27,564 nucleotides of DNA from DAOUKH01 sp034421515 (GCA_034421515.1 DAOUKH010000020.1:1-27564), one strand, 5' to 3'. Positions 1-7,588 are shown, counted from the first letter of the stretch. Numbers and translations: made by a program. Notes: a model not told the origin generated them from the sequence alone.

Positions 1-404
1 GTCACCTTCGCCACGTCGAGCACGTCGAAGATCTCGACGGCGCTGGCACGGTGCGTCGTATGGGGCAAGTCGTGGTTGCCGACTAGAAGGAAGACGGGTA
101 CGCCCGCCTCGGCGAGCCGCCGCACCCGCTTGGCGAACTCGCGCTGGTGGGTCTGGCTGGGGTCGCGGTTCTTGTAGGCGTCGCCGGTGAAGAGGACGAG
201 GTCGACGTCGTTGCCGACGGCGTAGTCGATCAACTCGTCGAAGGCAGCCAGGAAGTCGACCAGCCGCGTCGATTGGCCGAGGTAGCGCTCGCGGTTCTCG
301 CCGGGCGCGAACCATTCCGGCAGTCCCGGCAGGTCGGCTTCCACCAAAGGACGGCCGTACGTCTCGACACCGATGTGCAGGTCGGAGAAGTGAACGATTC
401 GCAT
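1..404 (-). CDS. SbcD/Mre11-like metallophosphoesterase, N-terminal part (cut by window start)
   Basis: The first 134 codons of a calcineurin-like metallophosphoesterase are visible; the rest lies beyond base 1. Metal-binding motifs appear in the family order: SDLHIG (D8, H10), TGD (G74, D75) and GNHD (G109-D112). Asp75 is followed by AYKNR, as in SbcD-type DNA repair exonucleases, and an Arg-rich helix around residues 88-96 lies before GNHD. Family knowledge: SbcD acts with the ATPase SbcC to cut DNA hairpins and ends in the cytoplasm. The start is the ATG at 402-404; MRIVHFSDLH is the typical SbcD N-terminus. It lies 13 bp after the PAP2 gene stop and is probably co-transcribed with it. Whether sbcC follows is outside the window, so another phosphoesterase of this superfamily is not excluded. 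Confidence 0.8.
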   Translation of the reverse strand, partial: MRIVHFSDLHIGVETYGRPLVEADLPGLPEWFAPGENRERYLGQSTRLVDFLAAFDELIDYAVGNDVDLVLFTGDAYKNRDPSQTHQREFAKRVRRLAEAGVPVFLLVGNHDLPHTTHRASAVEIFDVLDVAKV

Positions 405-417
405 GGCCGGTCCGAGC

Positions 418-1179
418 TCAGTCCTCTTTGGGGCTCGCCGCGCGGCCAATTTTGGCCAACGCGCGCCGCACACGAGATTCTAGCCCAGCCGGCGAAAGCG
501 GGTGCGCGGCGTCCCACTTCGCCGCCAACGGATAGAGCTTTATCCACAGCGTGAGATACGTCGCGCCGTAGAGGTAGCCGCCCACCACGTCGCTGGCCCA
601 GTGCCGTCCGTGGTTGATCAGCCACACCCCCTGCAGCAGAATCCAGAACACGAGCGCCGCGGCCGCGATTTGCCGCGGGCGACCCGGCGCGCCGACCTTC
701 GCCAGCAGATAGGCGATGAAGCCGTAGAACAACATGGCGTGCACCGCCGTGCCGCTGGGGTAGCTGGCCCCTTGCGGCCCGCCCTCGACGCGCACCAACT
801 CGACACTGGGACGCGGACGGTCGATCAGGTCCCGCAGGACGAAGTTCAAGGCGTCCGGCACCAGCATGAGCGCGATCAGCGCCGCCGCCGCGCGCCTACC
901 GCTGAGCCAGAGCCAGATCGCCGCGACGGCCATCGTGACCCCCGCCAGGCCGCGCGCGCCGACCCAGAAGAGGACGCCGCTCAACGGGCCGACGTCGACC
1001 CGCTGCAGGAACTCGCTGATGGGCAGGTCGTAGGCCCACCGGTCGGTCGTGACGCCGTGGAAAGTGGAGTAGGCGGTGAGGCCGAGAATCGCCGCCAGGC
1101 CCCCGATGTCGAGAGCGCGGCGCGGGAGGCGGGGCATGCGGCGCGGACTGCCCGAAGGGTGAGAGGCCGCTTCATCCAT
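418..1179 (-). CDS. PAP2-family membrane phosphatase with altered motifs
   Basis: A 253-residue integral membrane protein of the PAP2 (type 2 phosphatidic acid phosphatase) family. Hydrophobic segments lie near residues 25-40, 64-92, 98-114, 146-163, 171-188 and 198-214. Motif 1 is R116-x6-R123-P124. Motif 2 reads PSGT (141-144) instead of PSGH, although a histidine follows at 147. Motif 3 is GRHWASDVVGG with H193 and D197, but the usual SR pair before it is WL (186-187). Known family members dephosphorylate lipid phosphates such as undecaprenyl pyrophosphate or phosphatidate at the membrane; the substrate here cannot be told. It follows the NTF2-like gene by 10 bp and precedes the SbcD-like gene by 13 bp, so an operon is likely. 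No clear Shine-Dalgarno is seen before the ATG. The altered motif 2 leaves its activity open. Confidence 0.85.
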   Translation of the reverse strand: MDEAASHPSGSPRRMPRLPRRALDIGGLAAILGLTAYSTFHGVTTDRWAYDLPISEFLQRVDVGPLSGVLFWVGARGLAGVTMAVAAIWLWLSGRRAAAALIALMLVPDALNFVLRDLIDRPRPSVELVRVEGGPQGASYPSGTAVHAMLFYGFIAYLLAKVGAPGRPRQIAAAALVFWILLQGVWLINHGRHWASDVVGGYLYGATYLTLWIKLYPLAAKWDAAHPLSPAGLESRVRRALAKIGRAASPKED

Positions 1180-1189
1180 CGGAGCGGGG

Positions 1190-1573
1190 CTAGTTCGGCT
1201 GGCTTCTCTGCCGATAGACCTGGTCCGGGGTGCGGCCCAAGTCGATGATCTCGTTGATCTTGTCGTTCTCCAGCCGGTAGATCTGTTCGTACTCGATGCG
1301 GCGAGTCGCGTGGCGCGGACTCACCAGCACCGAAATCAGGCCGCCCCGCGGCCCCACGATGGCAACCCGCGACCGCTCATCTACCATCCTCTGGACCAAA
1401 TTGAGCGCAGCCGCCCGCCCGCGACGCTCGCCCTCTGCCGTCCGCACGACGACATGCTCATCAAGCATCGCCTCGACGGCGCTCCAGTCCCGCGTGGCGC
1501 GGGCCTCGCGCGCCCGCTGGTGGAACGCCTCGAGGATCGCCATCTCTCTGGTCTCGGGGGCGAAACGCTGCAT
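1190..1573 (-). CDS. NTF2-like (SnoaL-type) small protein
   Basis: A 127-residue soluble protein with the layout of the NTF2-like/SnoaL cone fold: an N-terminal helix (ILEAFHQRAREARATRDW), the segment VEAMLDEHVVVRTAEGERRGR typical of the first helix-to-strand turn, and a C-terminal strand pair around YEQIYRLENDKINEIIDLG (residues 94-112). Members of this fold act as small-molecule isomerases or hydrolases, or as binding domains; no catalytic set can be assigned here, so the function is unknown. It is the first gene of a probable three-gene minus-strand unit with the PAP2 phosphatase and the SbcD-like gene. The ATG at 1573 has only a weak purine stretch upstream, and a -10 box TATACT lies about 40 bp before it. 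Confidence 0.65.
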   Translation of the reverse strand: MQRFAPETREMAILEAFHQRAREARATRDWSAVEAMLDEHVVVRTAEGERRGRAAALNLVQRMVDERSRVAIVGPRGGLISVLVSPRHATRRIEYEQIYRLENDKINEIIDLGRTPDQVYRQRSQPN

Positions 1574-1614
1574 AGAAGTCTCGTAGAAAAGGTCTGCTGG
1601 AAGGAGCCGCCGCT

Positions 1615-1645
1615 AGTATAGCCGACGGGCCTCGGCGGAGGACAA
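1615..1645 (-). promoter_or_regulatory. Candidate promoter of the NTF2-like/PAP2/sbcD-like unit
   Basis: On the minus strand TTGTCC (1645-1640) and TATACT (1620-1615) are separated by 19 bp. The -10 is five of six to consensus and the spacer is slightly long. Transcription would start about 35 bp before the ATG at 1573. Confidence 0.4.
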
Positions 1646-1708
1646 GCCAAGGCGCCGGGACGAGGTTCTTTTCCCGTGGGGGTAAGACCTCCCCACGCCG
1701 CGCCTCGG

Positions 1709-1758
1709 CGCGCCCTGTGGGCGCGTGCCCTCTCTCAAATCTCCCCCAGAGGGGGAGA
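1709..1758. terminator. Two adjacent perfect hairpins downstream of glyS
   Basis: Bases 1709-1715 and 1719-1725 pair as a 7-bp GC stem with loop TGT. Bases 1740-1747 and 1751-1758 pair as an 8-bp stem with loop AGA. They lie 70-120 bp after the glyS stop in the transcribed direction, so they may end the glyS transcript before the next promoter at 1615-1645. Neither has a clear T-run, so intrinsic termination is not certain; they could be a dispersed repeat. Confidence 0.4.
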
Positions 1759-1828
1759 GGCTTAAGGGGCGGTCCCGCGGGGTGGCGGGCTTCGATGAAC
1801 TGTGGTGGTTGGGAGGAGAGGCTTAAGG
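1754..1828. repeat. 14-bp direct repeat next to the glyS stop
   Basis: GGAGAGGCTTAAGG occurs at 1754-1767 and again at 1815-1828, separated by 47 bp. The second copy ends two bases before the complement of the glyS stop codon. The first copy overlaps the right arm of the 1740-1758 hairpin. This looks like the remains of a short intergenic repetitive element; no mobile gene is associated. Confidence 0.5.
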
Positions 1829-1829
1829 A

Positions 1830-3170
1830 TTATCCGTCCAGGCGCTCGCTCAGGTGGGCGGCGAGGTCGGCGATGGGGAGGCGGACCTGCTCCATGCTGT
1901 CCCGCTCGCGGACCGTCGCTTGGTGGTCGTCAAGGGAATCGAAGTCGACGGTGACGCAGAGCGGCGTGCCGATCTCGTCCTGGCGGCGGTAGCGCCGCCC
2001 GATCGACTGCGCGTCGTCGTACTGCACGTCCCAGCGGCCCCGAAGGTCGTCGTAGACCGAACGGGCCAGCTCGCGCAGCGGCTCCTTGCGGCTCAGCGGG
2101 AGGACGGCGACCTTCACCGGCGCGATGGTCGGGCTGAAGCGCAGCACCACGCGCACCTCGTCCTTGTCCTGCTCCTCGTCGTAGGCATCGGCAAGGAAGG
2201 CCAGGACGCCGCGGTCGGCGCCCGAGGCCGGCTCGATCACGTAGGGGATAAAACTCTCCTTCGATTCGTCGTCGAAGTACTTGAGCGCCTTGCCGCTGTA
2301 CTCGCCGTGTTGCGTCAGGTCGAAGGCGCCGCGGTTCGCGATTCCCTCAAGCTCGCCCCAGCCCCAGGGGAAGGCGTACTCGATGTCCGACGTCCCCTTC
2401 GAGTAGTGGGAAAGCTCGTCCGGGTCGTGCGGCCGGATGCGGAGCTTCTCCGCATCGATTCCGTGGCGCGTCCACCAGTCGAAGCGCTCCTTCACCCAAT
2501 ACTCGAACCACTGCTCGTCCTCGCCCGGCTTGACGAAGTACTCCATCTCCATCTGCTCGAACTCACGGCTGCGGAAGATGAAGTTGCCGGTGGTGATCTC
2601 GTTCCGGAACGACTTGCCCTGCTGCGCGATTCCGAAGGGGAGCTTCTTGCGCGTCGTCGTCCGCACGTTCTCGAAGTTCACGAAGATGCCCTGTGCGGTC
2701 TCGGGCCGCAGGAAGGCCGTCGCGGCGTCGTCCTCGACCGGTCCCACGTGCGTCTTGAACATGAGGTTGAACATCCGCGCCTCGGTGAGGTCGGACGAGC
2801 CGCAGCTCGGACAGGAGAGGGCCCCGTTCCCGCTGGGCAGCGCCGGGTCGTCGGCGCGGAAGCGGTTGCGGCATTGCTTGCAGTCGACGAGCGGATCGGT
2901 GAAGCCGGCGACGTGCCCCGACGCATCCCAGACCCTGGGGTGCATCAGAATCGCGGCGTCGAGCCCGACGATGTCGTCGCGCTCGCGCACCATGGCCTGC
3001 CACCACGCGTCTTTGACGTTGCGCTTGAGCTGCACTCCCAGCGGACCGTAGTCCCACGTCGAGGCCATGCCGCCGTAGATCTCGCTGGACTGAAAGATGA
3101 AGCCGCGCCGTTTGGCGAGGGAGGCGAGTTTCTCAAGCGTAACCGGTCCTGGTTGGGCGGGGTCGGGCAA
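1830..3170 (-). CDS. glyS: Glycyl-tRNA synthetase, single-chain alpha2 type
   Basis: A 446-residue class II tRNA synthetase that charges tRNA-Gly with glycine, of the alpha2 kind (eukaryote/archaea-like) and not the alpha2beta2 GlyQ/GlyS pair. The N-terminus has RRGFIFQSSEIYGGMASTWD followed by YGPLG. A zinc ribbon is formed by C97/C100 and C120/C123. Motif 2 is FRNE (188-191), with the following SREFEQMEMEYF segment that is diagnostic for this family. Motif 3 is GADRG (317-321). The anticodon-binding domain runs from about 350 to the end (APVKVAVLPLS onward). The start is TTG at 3170, supported by GGAGG six bases upstream and by the N-terminal length. It is divergent from the thiolase gene, with an extended -10 box about 50 bp upstream. 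No T-box leader is visible. Confidence 0.95.
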   Translation of the reverse strand: MPDPAQPGPVTLEKLASLAKRRGFIFQSSEIYGGMASTWDYGPLGVQLKRNVKDAWWQAMVRERDDIVGLDAAILMHPRVWDASGHVAGFTDPLVDCKQCRNRFRADDPALPSGNGALSCPSCGSSDLTEARMFNLMFKTHVGPVEDDAATAFLRPETAQGIFVNFENVRTTTRKKLPFGIAQQGKSFRNEITTGNFIFRSREFEQMEMEYFVKPGEDEQWFEYWVKERFDWWTRHGIDAEKLRIRPHDPDELSHYSKGTSDIEYAFPWGWGELEGIANRGAFDLTQHGEYSGKALKYFDDESKESFIPYVIEPASGADRGVLAFLADAYDEEQDKDEVRVVLRFSPTIAPVKVAVLPLSRKEPLRELARSVYDDLRGRWDVQYDDAQSIGRRYRRQDEIGTPLCVTVDFDSLDDHQATVRERDSMEQVRLPIADLAAHLSERLDG

Positions 3171-3217
3171 GGGAGTCCTCCGAGGGCACGCTTCGGGCTG
3201 AGCGTGTTCAGGAATCC

Positions 3218-3226
3218 ATCGTAGCA
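3218..3226 (-). promoter_or_regulatory. Extended -10 element before glyS
   Basis: The minus strand reads TGCTACGAT, a TGn-extended -10 box without a recognisable -35. Transcription would begin about 40 bp upstream of the TTG start, leaving room for the GGAGG ribosome binding site. The same TGn-TACGAT form occurs before the CoA-transferase gene at 20094-20102. Confidence 0.4.
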
Positions 3227-3271
3227 GGCGGCGGCAATCGTGGCCGCGGGACGCCGGGACGCCGGAGCGGC

Positions 3272-3277
3272 TACAAT
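3272..3277 (+). promoter_or_regulatory. Candidate -10 box of the thiolase gene
   Basis: TACAAT lies 35 bp before the ATG at 3313. No -35 match is found at 16-18 bp, so the call rests on the -10 alone. The short leader contains GAAAGAG as a weak ribosome binding site. Confidence 0.35.
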
Positions 3278-3312
3278 CGACGCGGCAACCTCACCACGAA
3301 AGAGACCACCCC

Positions 3313-4491
3313 ATGAAAGAGATCGTCATCGCCGGAGCGGCCCGCACCCCCATCGGAAAGTTCGGCGGCGCCTTCGCCGGCATCCCCGCCACCGAGCTCG
3401 GCGCCAAGTCCATCGAGGCCAGCCTGGAACGCGCCGGCGTCGATCCCGGCCATGTCGACTACACCGTGATGGGCAACGTGCTCTCCGCCGGGGTGGGCCA
3501 AGCTCCGGCCCGTCAGGCCGCCATCGGCGCCGGCGTCCCCGATTCCGCCTCGGCGCTCACCATCAACAAGGTCTGCGCCTCCGGCATGCAGGCGATCATC
3601 CTGGCCGCCCAGGCGGTGCAGTGCGGCGACGCCGAGGTGGTCGCCGCCGGCGGCATGGAGAACATGTCCCGCGCGCCGCACATGCTCGTCGACAGCCGCA
3701 CCGGCTTCCGCATGGGCGACGTCGCCGCGACCGACCATCTGATCGCCGACGGCCTCTGGTGCCCCTTCGAGAACCACCACATGGGCGACTCCGCCGAGGC
3801 CATCGCCGGAAAGTACGCCGTCACCCGCGAGGCGCAGGACGCCTTCGCCGCGCGCAGCCACCACCGCGCCCTCGCCGCGGCGGGCGAGGGCCTCGTCGAG
3901 GACGAGATCGTGCCGATCGAAGTCCGCCTCCGCAAGGAGACCGTCACCGTCACCCGCGACGAAGGGCCTCGCGAGGGCGTGACGGCGGAGACGCTCGGCA
4001 AGCTGCGGCCCGCCTTCCCGCCCGGCGACAGCGTCACCGCGGGCAACGCCTCGCAGATCAGCGACGGGGCGGCCAGCGTACTGGTCATGGACGGCGCGCG
4101 GGCCGAAGGCAACGGCTCCAGACCGATGGCCCGCATCACCGGTTACGCCCACGCTGCCCTCGACCCGGCCTGGCTCTTCGACGCCCCCGTGCTCGCCACG
4201 CGCCGCCTCCTCGACAAGACCGGCACCGAGCTCGGGGACTACGGCCTCATCGAGGTCAACGAGGCCTTTGCCGCGCAGGTCCTTGCCAACGGCGGCGTCC
4301 TCGGCTGGGACTGGGACCGCGTCAACGTCCGCGGCGGGGCCGTCGCCATCGGCCATCCCATCGGGGCGAGCGGCGCCCGCATCGTGGTCACGCTGATGCA
4401 CGCGATGAGGGAGCGGGACGTCGAGCGGGGCATGGCCGTCGTCTGCCACGGGGGCGGCGGGGCCGTCGCTCTGGCCCTCGAAGCCCGGTAA
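3313..4491 (+). CDS. Acetyl-CoA acetyltransferase (thiolase)
   Basis: A 392-residue thiolase, the usual family length. It joins two acetyl-CoA units to acetoacetyl-CoA or, in reverse, cleaves 3-ketoacyl-CoA. The nucleophilic cysteine is C88 in NKVCASGMQA. The motifs GGMENMSRAPH, NEAFAAQ, GHPIGASGAR (H348) and the second active-site cysteine C378 in VVCHGGGGAVAL are all present; the positions match the classic biosynthetic thiolase numbering almost exactly. The last motif has His where many family members have Ile or Gly after the cysteine (CHGGGG). It stands alone on the plus strand, divergent from glyS, 58 bp ahead of the argD start. It could serve butanoate-type metabolism, fatty acid breakdown or mevalonate supply; the sequence alone does not decide between degradative and biosynthetic use. 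Confidence 0.93.
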   Translation: MKEIVIAGAARTPIGKFGGAFAGIPATELGAKSIEASLERAGVDPGHVDYTVMGNVLSAGVGQAPARQAAIGAGVPDSASALTINKVCASGMQAIILAAQAVQCGDAEVVAAGGMENMSRAPHMLVDSRTGFRMGDVAATDHLIADGLWCPFENHHMGDSAEAIAGKYAVTREAQDAFAARSHHRALAAAGEGLVEDEIVPIEVRLRKETVTVTRDEGPREGVTAETLGKLRPAFPPGDSVTAGNASQISDGAASVLVMDGARAEGNGSRPMARITGYAHAALDPAWLFDAPVLATRRLLDKTGTELGDYGLIEVNEAFAAQVLANGGVLGWDWDRVNVRGGAVAIGHPIGASGARIVVTLMHAMRERDVERGMAVVCHGGGGAVALALEAR

Positions 4492-4511
4492 CCCCGCCCA
4501 AGGGCATGGCC

Positions 4512-4544
4512 TATAATGGGTCGTGCTGTCTGAACGGCGGGAGG
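4512..4544 (+). promoter_or_regulatory. -10 box and ribosome binding site of argD
   Basis: A perfect TATAAT at 4512-4517 is followed by GGGAGG at 4539-4544, five bases before a TTG at 4550. Transcription from this box would start near 4524, which is at or just inside an alternative upstream GTG (4523). That makes the TTG at 4550 the better start, unless the mRNA is leaderless from the GTG. Confidence 0.5.
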
Positions 4545-4549
4545 TCCTC

Positions 4550-5749
4550 TTGAATAAGTGGCAGGAACTGGAGTCGCGCGTCTACATGACGACGGGGCGG
4601 CGCGTTCCGCTCACCATCGAGCGCGGCGAGGGCGTCCGGGTCTGGGACGACGAGGGGAACGAGTATCTCGACTTCGTCGGCGGCTGGGCCGTCGATACCC
4701 TCGGCCACTGCCATCCGGTCATCGTGAAGGCGCTGGAGGAGCAGGGGCGGCGGCTGATCCAGACGTCGAACCAGTTCTACACCATCCCGCAGCTTCAGCT
4801 CGCCGAGCTGCTCATCGACAACAGCTGCATGAGCCGCATCTACGTCTGCAACAGCGGAGCGGAGGCCAACGAGGGGGCGGTCAAGCTGGCGCGCAAGTAC
4901 GGACGCCTGCACCGCGACGGCGCCTACGAGGTCATCACCGCGCTCAACTCCTTCCACGGCAGGACGCTGGCGATGGTGTCGGCGACGGGGCAGCCCGCCC
5001 ACCAAGCGAACTACGAGCCGATCCCCGAGGGCTTCGTCAACGTGCCCTACGACGACGTGGAGGCAATCATGGACGCCACCACGGAGAAGACCTGCGCGGT
5101 CATGCTCGAGGCGATCCAGGGCGAGGCCGGGGTGATCGTCCCCGACGAGGGTTACCTCGCCGCGGTCCGGGCCTGGTGTGACGAGCAGGGACTGCTCCTC
5201 ATCCTTGACGAGGTGCAGACCGGCGTCGGGCGGCTGGGCACGCTGTTCGCCTATCAGCAATTCGGGGCCGAGCCCGACATCATGACGCTGGCGAAGGGGA
5301 TGGGCGGGGGCGTCCCCATCGGGGCCTTCCTCGCCAACGACAAGGCGGCGGTCTTCACCCCCGGCGACCACGGGTCGACCTACGGCGGGAACCCGCTGAC
5401 CTGCGCCGTGGCCGCGGCGGTGGTGAACGAGGTGGTCAACGGGCACGTTTTGGCGAATACCCGCCGCGCCGGGGAGCGTCTGAGCGCGGGCCTCGACAGG
5501 CTCCGGGAGACGTATCCGTTTGTGACGGGGGCGCGGGGCCGCGGCCTCCTGCAAGCCGTCGAGTTCTCCGCGGAGATCGCGCCCGACGTCCTCACAGCGT
5601 GCTTGGAGAACCGGCTCTTGGTCAACGCGCCGCGGCCGACGTCCATCCGACTCATGCCTCCCCTGGTAGTAACCGATGCAGAGATCGACGAAGGCGTCGA
5701 GAAGCTGAGCGCGGCGCTGTCGCAGGTCGCGAAGGCCAAGGGCCTCTAG
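4550..5749 (+). CDS. argD: Class III aminotransferase, probably acetylornithine aminotransferase
   Basis: A 399-residue PLP-dependent class III aminotransferase. ArgD transfers an amino group from glutamate to N-acetylglutamate semialdehyde, giving N-acetylornithine in arginine synthesis. Seen: SGAEA (102-106) for cofactor phosphate, SFHGRT (134-139), DEVQTG with D220, and the Schiff-base lysine K249 in TLAKGMGGG. The C-terminal half keeps HGSTYGGNPL and the RLMPPL segment. Assignment to argD rests on similarity pattern plus position: argG and argH follow on the same strand. Ornithine, GABA or succinylornithine aminotransferases have the same motifs and remain possible. Start: TTG 4550 preceded by GGGAGG at 5 nt; an in-frame GTG at 4523 would add nine residues and lacks a ribosome binding site. 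Confidence 0.85.
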   Translation: MNKWQELESRVYMTTGRRVPLTIERGEGVRVWDDEGNEYLDFVGGWAVDTLGHCHPVIVKALEEQGRRLIQTSNQFYTIPQLQLAELLIDNSCMSRIYVCNSGAEANEGAVKLARKYGRLHRDGAYEVITALNSFHGRTLAMVSATGQPAHQANYEPIPEGFVNVPYDDVEAIMDATTEKTCAVMLEAIQGEAGVIVPDEGYLAAVRAWCDEQGLLLILDEVQTGVGRLGTLFAYQQFGAEPDIMTLAKGMGGGVPIGAFLANDKAAVFTPGDHGSTYGGNPLTCAVAAAVVNEVVNGHVLANTRRAGERLSAGLDRLRETYPFVTGARGRGLLQAVEFSAEIAPDVLTACLENRLLVNAPRPTSIRLMPPLVVTDAEIDEGVEKLSAALSQVAKAKGL

Positions 5750-5821
5750 CCGGGGCCATGAGCGGCCCGTGCGGTCCAAGACTCCTTCGGACGAGGCGAA
5801 TCATATCGATGAAGGGCTCCA

Positions 5822-7036
5822 ATGAGCGATAAGGTCGTGCTGGCGTACAGCGGCGGGCTCGACACGTCCGTCGCCATCCGCTGGCTGCAAGAGCACTACG
5901 GCATGGACGTGGTCACCGTCACCGCCGACCTCGGCGGCGACGTCGACCTTGGCGCGGCGCGGGAGAAGGCGCTGGCGGCGGGAGCGACGGCGGCCTACGT
6001 CGAGGACGCCCGTGCGCGGTTCGTCGACGACTTCGTCTTTCCGGCGCTGCACGCCAACGCCATGTACGAGGGCGTCTATCCCCTCTGCACCGCTCTGGGC
6101 CGCCCCCTGATTGCCGAGTTGATGGTCGGCGTGGCACGTCAAGAGGGGGCCACCGCCATCGCCCACGGCTGCACCGCCAAGGGCAACGACCAGGTGCGGC
6201 TCGACGTGAGCACCCGCGCCCTCGACCCCAGCCTCCGCGTTATCGCGCCCGCCCGCGAGTGGGACATGACCGACCGGGCCGAGGAGATCGCCTACGCCAA
6301 GCGGCACGGCATTCCGGTGCCGGTGTCGCTGGAGAAGCCATTCTCCATCGACGAGAACCTCTGGGGCCGCAGCATCGAAGGCGGCGTGCTCGAAGACCTG
6401 GCCAACGAGCCGCCCGAGGACGCCTACGCCTGGACGAGGCCGCCGAACGGCACGCCCGACGAGGCCGCCTACGTCACGGTCCGGTTCGAATGCGGGACGC
6501 CGGTGGCGCTCAACGGCGACGCCCTCGGCGGCGTCCAACTGATCGAACGGCTGAACGCCATAGCCGGCGAGCACGGCGTCGGACGCATCGACCACGTGGA
6601 GAACCGGCTCGTCGGCATCAAGTCCCGCGAGATCTACGAGGCGCCGGCGGCCTCGGTCCTTATGCTGGCACACAAGGCATTGGAGGGGGTCACGCTGGCT
6701 AAGGACCAGCTCCGCTTCAAGGAGCGGGTCGCGCAGGAGTACAGCGACTTGGTCTACAACGGACAGTGGTTCTCGGCGATGCGCCGCGACCTCGCCGCCT
6801 ACGTCGCGAGCACCCAGCGCCACGTCACCGGCTCGGTGCGCGTGCGGCTGCACCGCGGCGGGGCCGTCGTCGTGGGCCGCGACGCCGAAGCCCCGCTCTA
6901 CCGCCTCGACCTGTCGACCTACGGCGAGGAGGACTCCTTCGAGCACGGGGCCGCCGAGGGCTTCATCAAGCTCTGGGGGCTACCGGTGGTGACCCAGGCC
7001 CAAGCCCAGCCGCCGGAGGACGGCCAAACTCCATAA
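5822..7036 (+). CDS. argG: Argininosuccinate synthase
   Basis: A 404-residue ATP-dependent ligase that joins citrulline and aspartate to argininosuccinate, the penultimate step of arginine synthesis. The N-terminal PP-loop AYSGGLDTS (S10-S16) binds ATP. Also seen: ADLGG, the AMYEGVYPLCTALGRPLIA segment, AHGCTAKGNDQVR for citrulline and aspartate, and the SLEKPFSIDENLWGRSIEGG stretch around residue 170, all hallmarks of ArgG. Length is typical. AAGGGC lies eight bases before the ATG. It follows argD by 72 bp and precedes the MaoC gene by 48 bp. With argH two genes on, the last two steps of the pathway are here; argB, argC, argJ and argF are not in the window. Confidence 0.97.
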   Translation: MSDKVVLAYSGGLDTSVAIRWLQEHYGMDVVTVTADLGGDVDLGAAREKALAAGATAAYVEDARARFVDDFVFPALHANAMYEGVYPLCTALGRPLIAELMVGVARQEGATAIAHGCTAKGNDQVRLDVSTRALDPSLRVIAPAREWDMTDRAEEIAYAKRHGIPVPVSLEKPFSIDENLWGRSIEGGVLEDLANEPPEDAYAWTRPPNGTPDEAAYVTVRFECGTPVALNGDALGGVQLIERLNAIAGEHGVGRIDHVENRLVGIKSREIYEAPAASVLMLAHKALEGVTLAKDQLRFKERVAQEYSDLVYNGQWFSAMRRDLAAYVASTQRHVTGSVRVRLHRGGAVVVGRDAEAPLYRLDLSTYGEEDSFEHGAAEGFIKLWGLPVVTQAQAQPPEDGQTP

Positions 7037-7084
7037 ATCCAGGCCCGGCCCTTGGGCCGCGCCCTAGCAGGAGCCCATCGAACA

Positions 7085-7588
7085 ATGGAACACGACTTCA
7101 GAGACCGCTTCGGCCGCTACTACGAGGACTTCGAGGTCGGCGATATCTACAAACACTGGCCGGGCAAGACGATCAACGAGCACGACAACGATCTGTTCTG
7201 CTTGATGACGATGAACCACATGCCCCTGCACCTCGACCTGAACTACGCGCAGCAGACGCAGCACGGCCAGCGGTTAGTCGTCGGCCTGCTCGTGCTCGCT
7301 GTCGGCGTCGGGATCAGCGTCGTCGACACGAGCGGGCGGGCCGTGGCCGCCCTCGACTACGAGGAAGTGAAGCATCTCGCTCCGACCTTCATCGGCGACA
7401 CCATCTACTCCTCGACGGAAGTGTTGGAGAAGCGGATGACGAAGCGCGGCGACCGCGGCATCGTGAAGGTCGCCATCAGGATCTGGAACCAGCGCGGCGA
7501 GACCGTAATGACGGTCAAGCGTTCCTTCATGGTCTACACGAAAGAGGGCTATGAGGCCCTCGACCTCAAGGTGCCCGGGAGGGACTAA
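7085..7588 (+). CDS. MaoC-family hot-dog dehydratase (mesaconyl-CoA hydratase-like)
   Basis: A 167-residue MaoC/hot-dog protein. The N-terminus RYYEDFEVGDIYKHWPGKTI is the typical MaoC opening. The hydratase segment reads MNHMPLHLDLNYA around residue 45, where the classic DxNPxHxD has Asn for the first Asp; this LLTMN/LMTMN form occurs in mesaconyl-CoA hydratase-like proteins (family knowledge). The second half has HLAPTFIGDTIYSSTEVLEKR, the usual strand preceding the central helix packing. Known relatives add water to enoyl-CoA-type substrates; the substrate here is unknown. It sits between argG and argH, 48 bp after one and 44 bp before the other, which is unexpected for arginine synthesis. 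The ATG at 7085 is chosen over an in-frame TTG at 7052 because AGGAG lies 11 bp before it and the family N-terminus begins there. Confidence 0.82.
   Translation: MEHDFRDRFGRYYEDFEVGDIYKHWPGKTINEHDNDLFCLMTMNHMPLHLDLNYAQQTQHGQRLVVGLLVLAVGVGISVVDTSGRAVAALDYEEVKHLAPTFIGDTIYSSTEVLEKRMTKRGDRGIVKVAIRIWNQRGETVMTVKRSFMVYTKEGYEALDLKVPGRD

Noticed and set aside
1830..3170. Zinc ribbon in GlyRS as an unusual insertion
   Set aside because: The CxxC pairs are a known part of the alpha2-type bacterial GlyRS.
1854..3224. Long plus-strand open frame across glyS (456 codons)
   Set aside because: Antisense shadow of glyS caused by high GC at third positions; the translation has no domain, while the minus strand shows all GlyRS motifs.
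3171..3312. T-box riboswitch before glyS
   Set aside because: The spacer is only about 140 bp, shared with a divergent gene, and shows no T-box sequence or terminator stem.
4511..6946. Long minus-strand frames opposite argD and argG
   Set aside because: Mirror frames of clearly coding genes; the translations are Val/Asp/Arg/Gly-rich without family motifs.
7046..7059. Short GC hairpin between argG and maoC as an attenuator
   Set aside because: A five-base stem of G/C in a high-GC genome is expected by chance and has no leader peptide.
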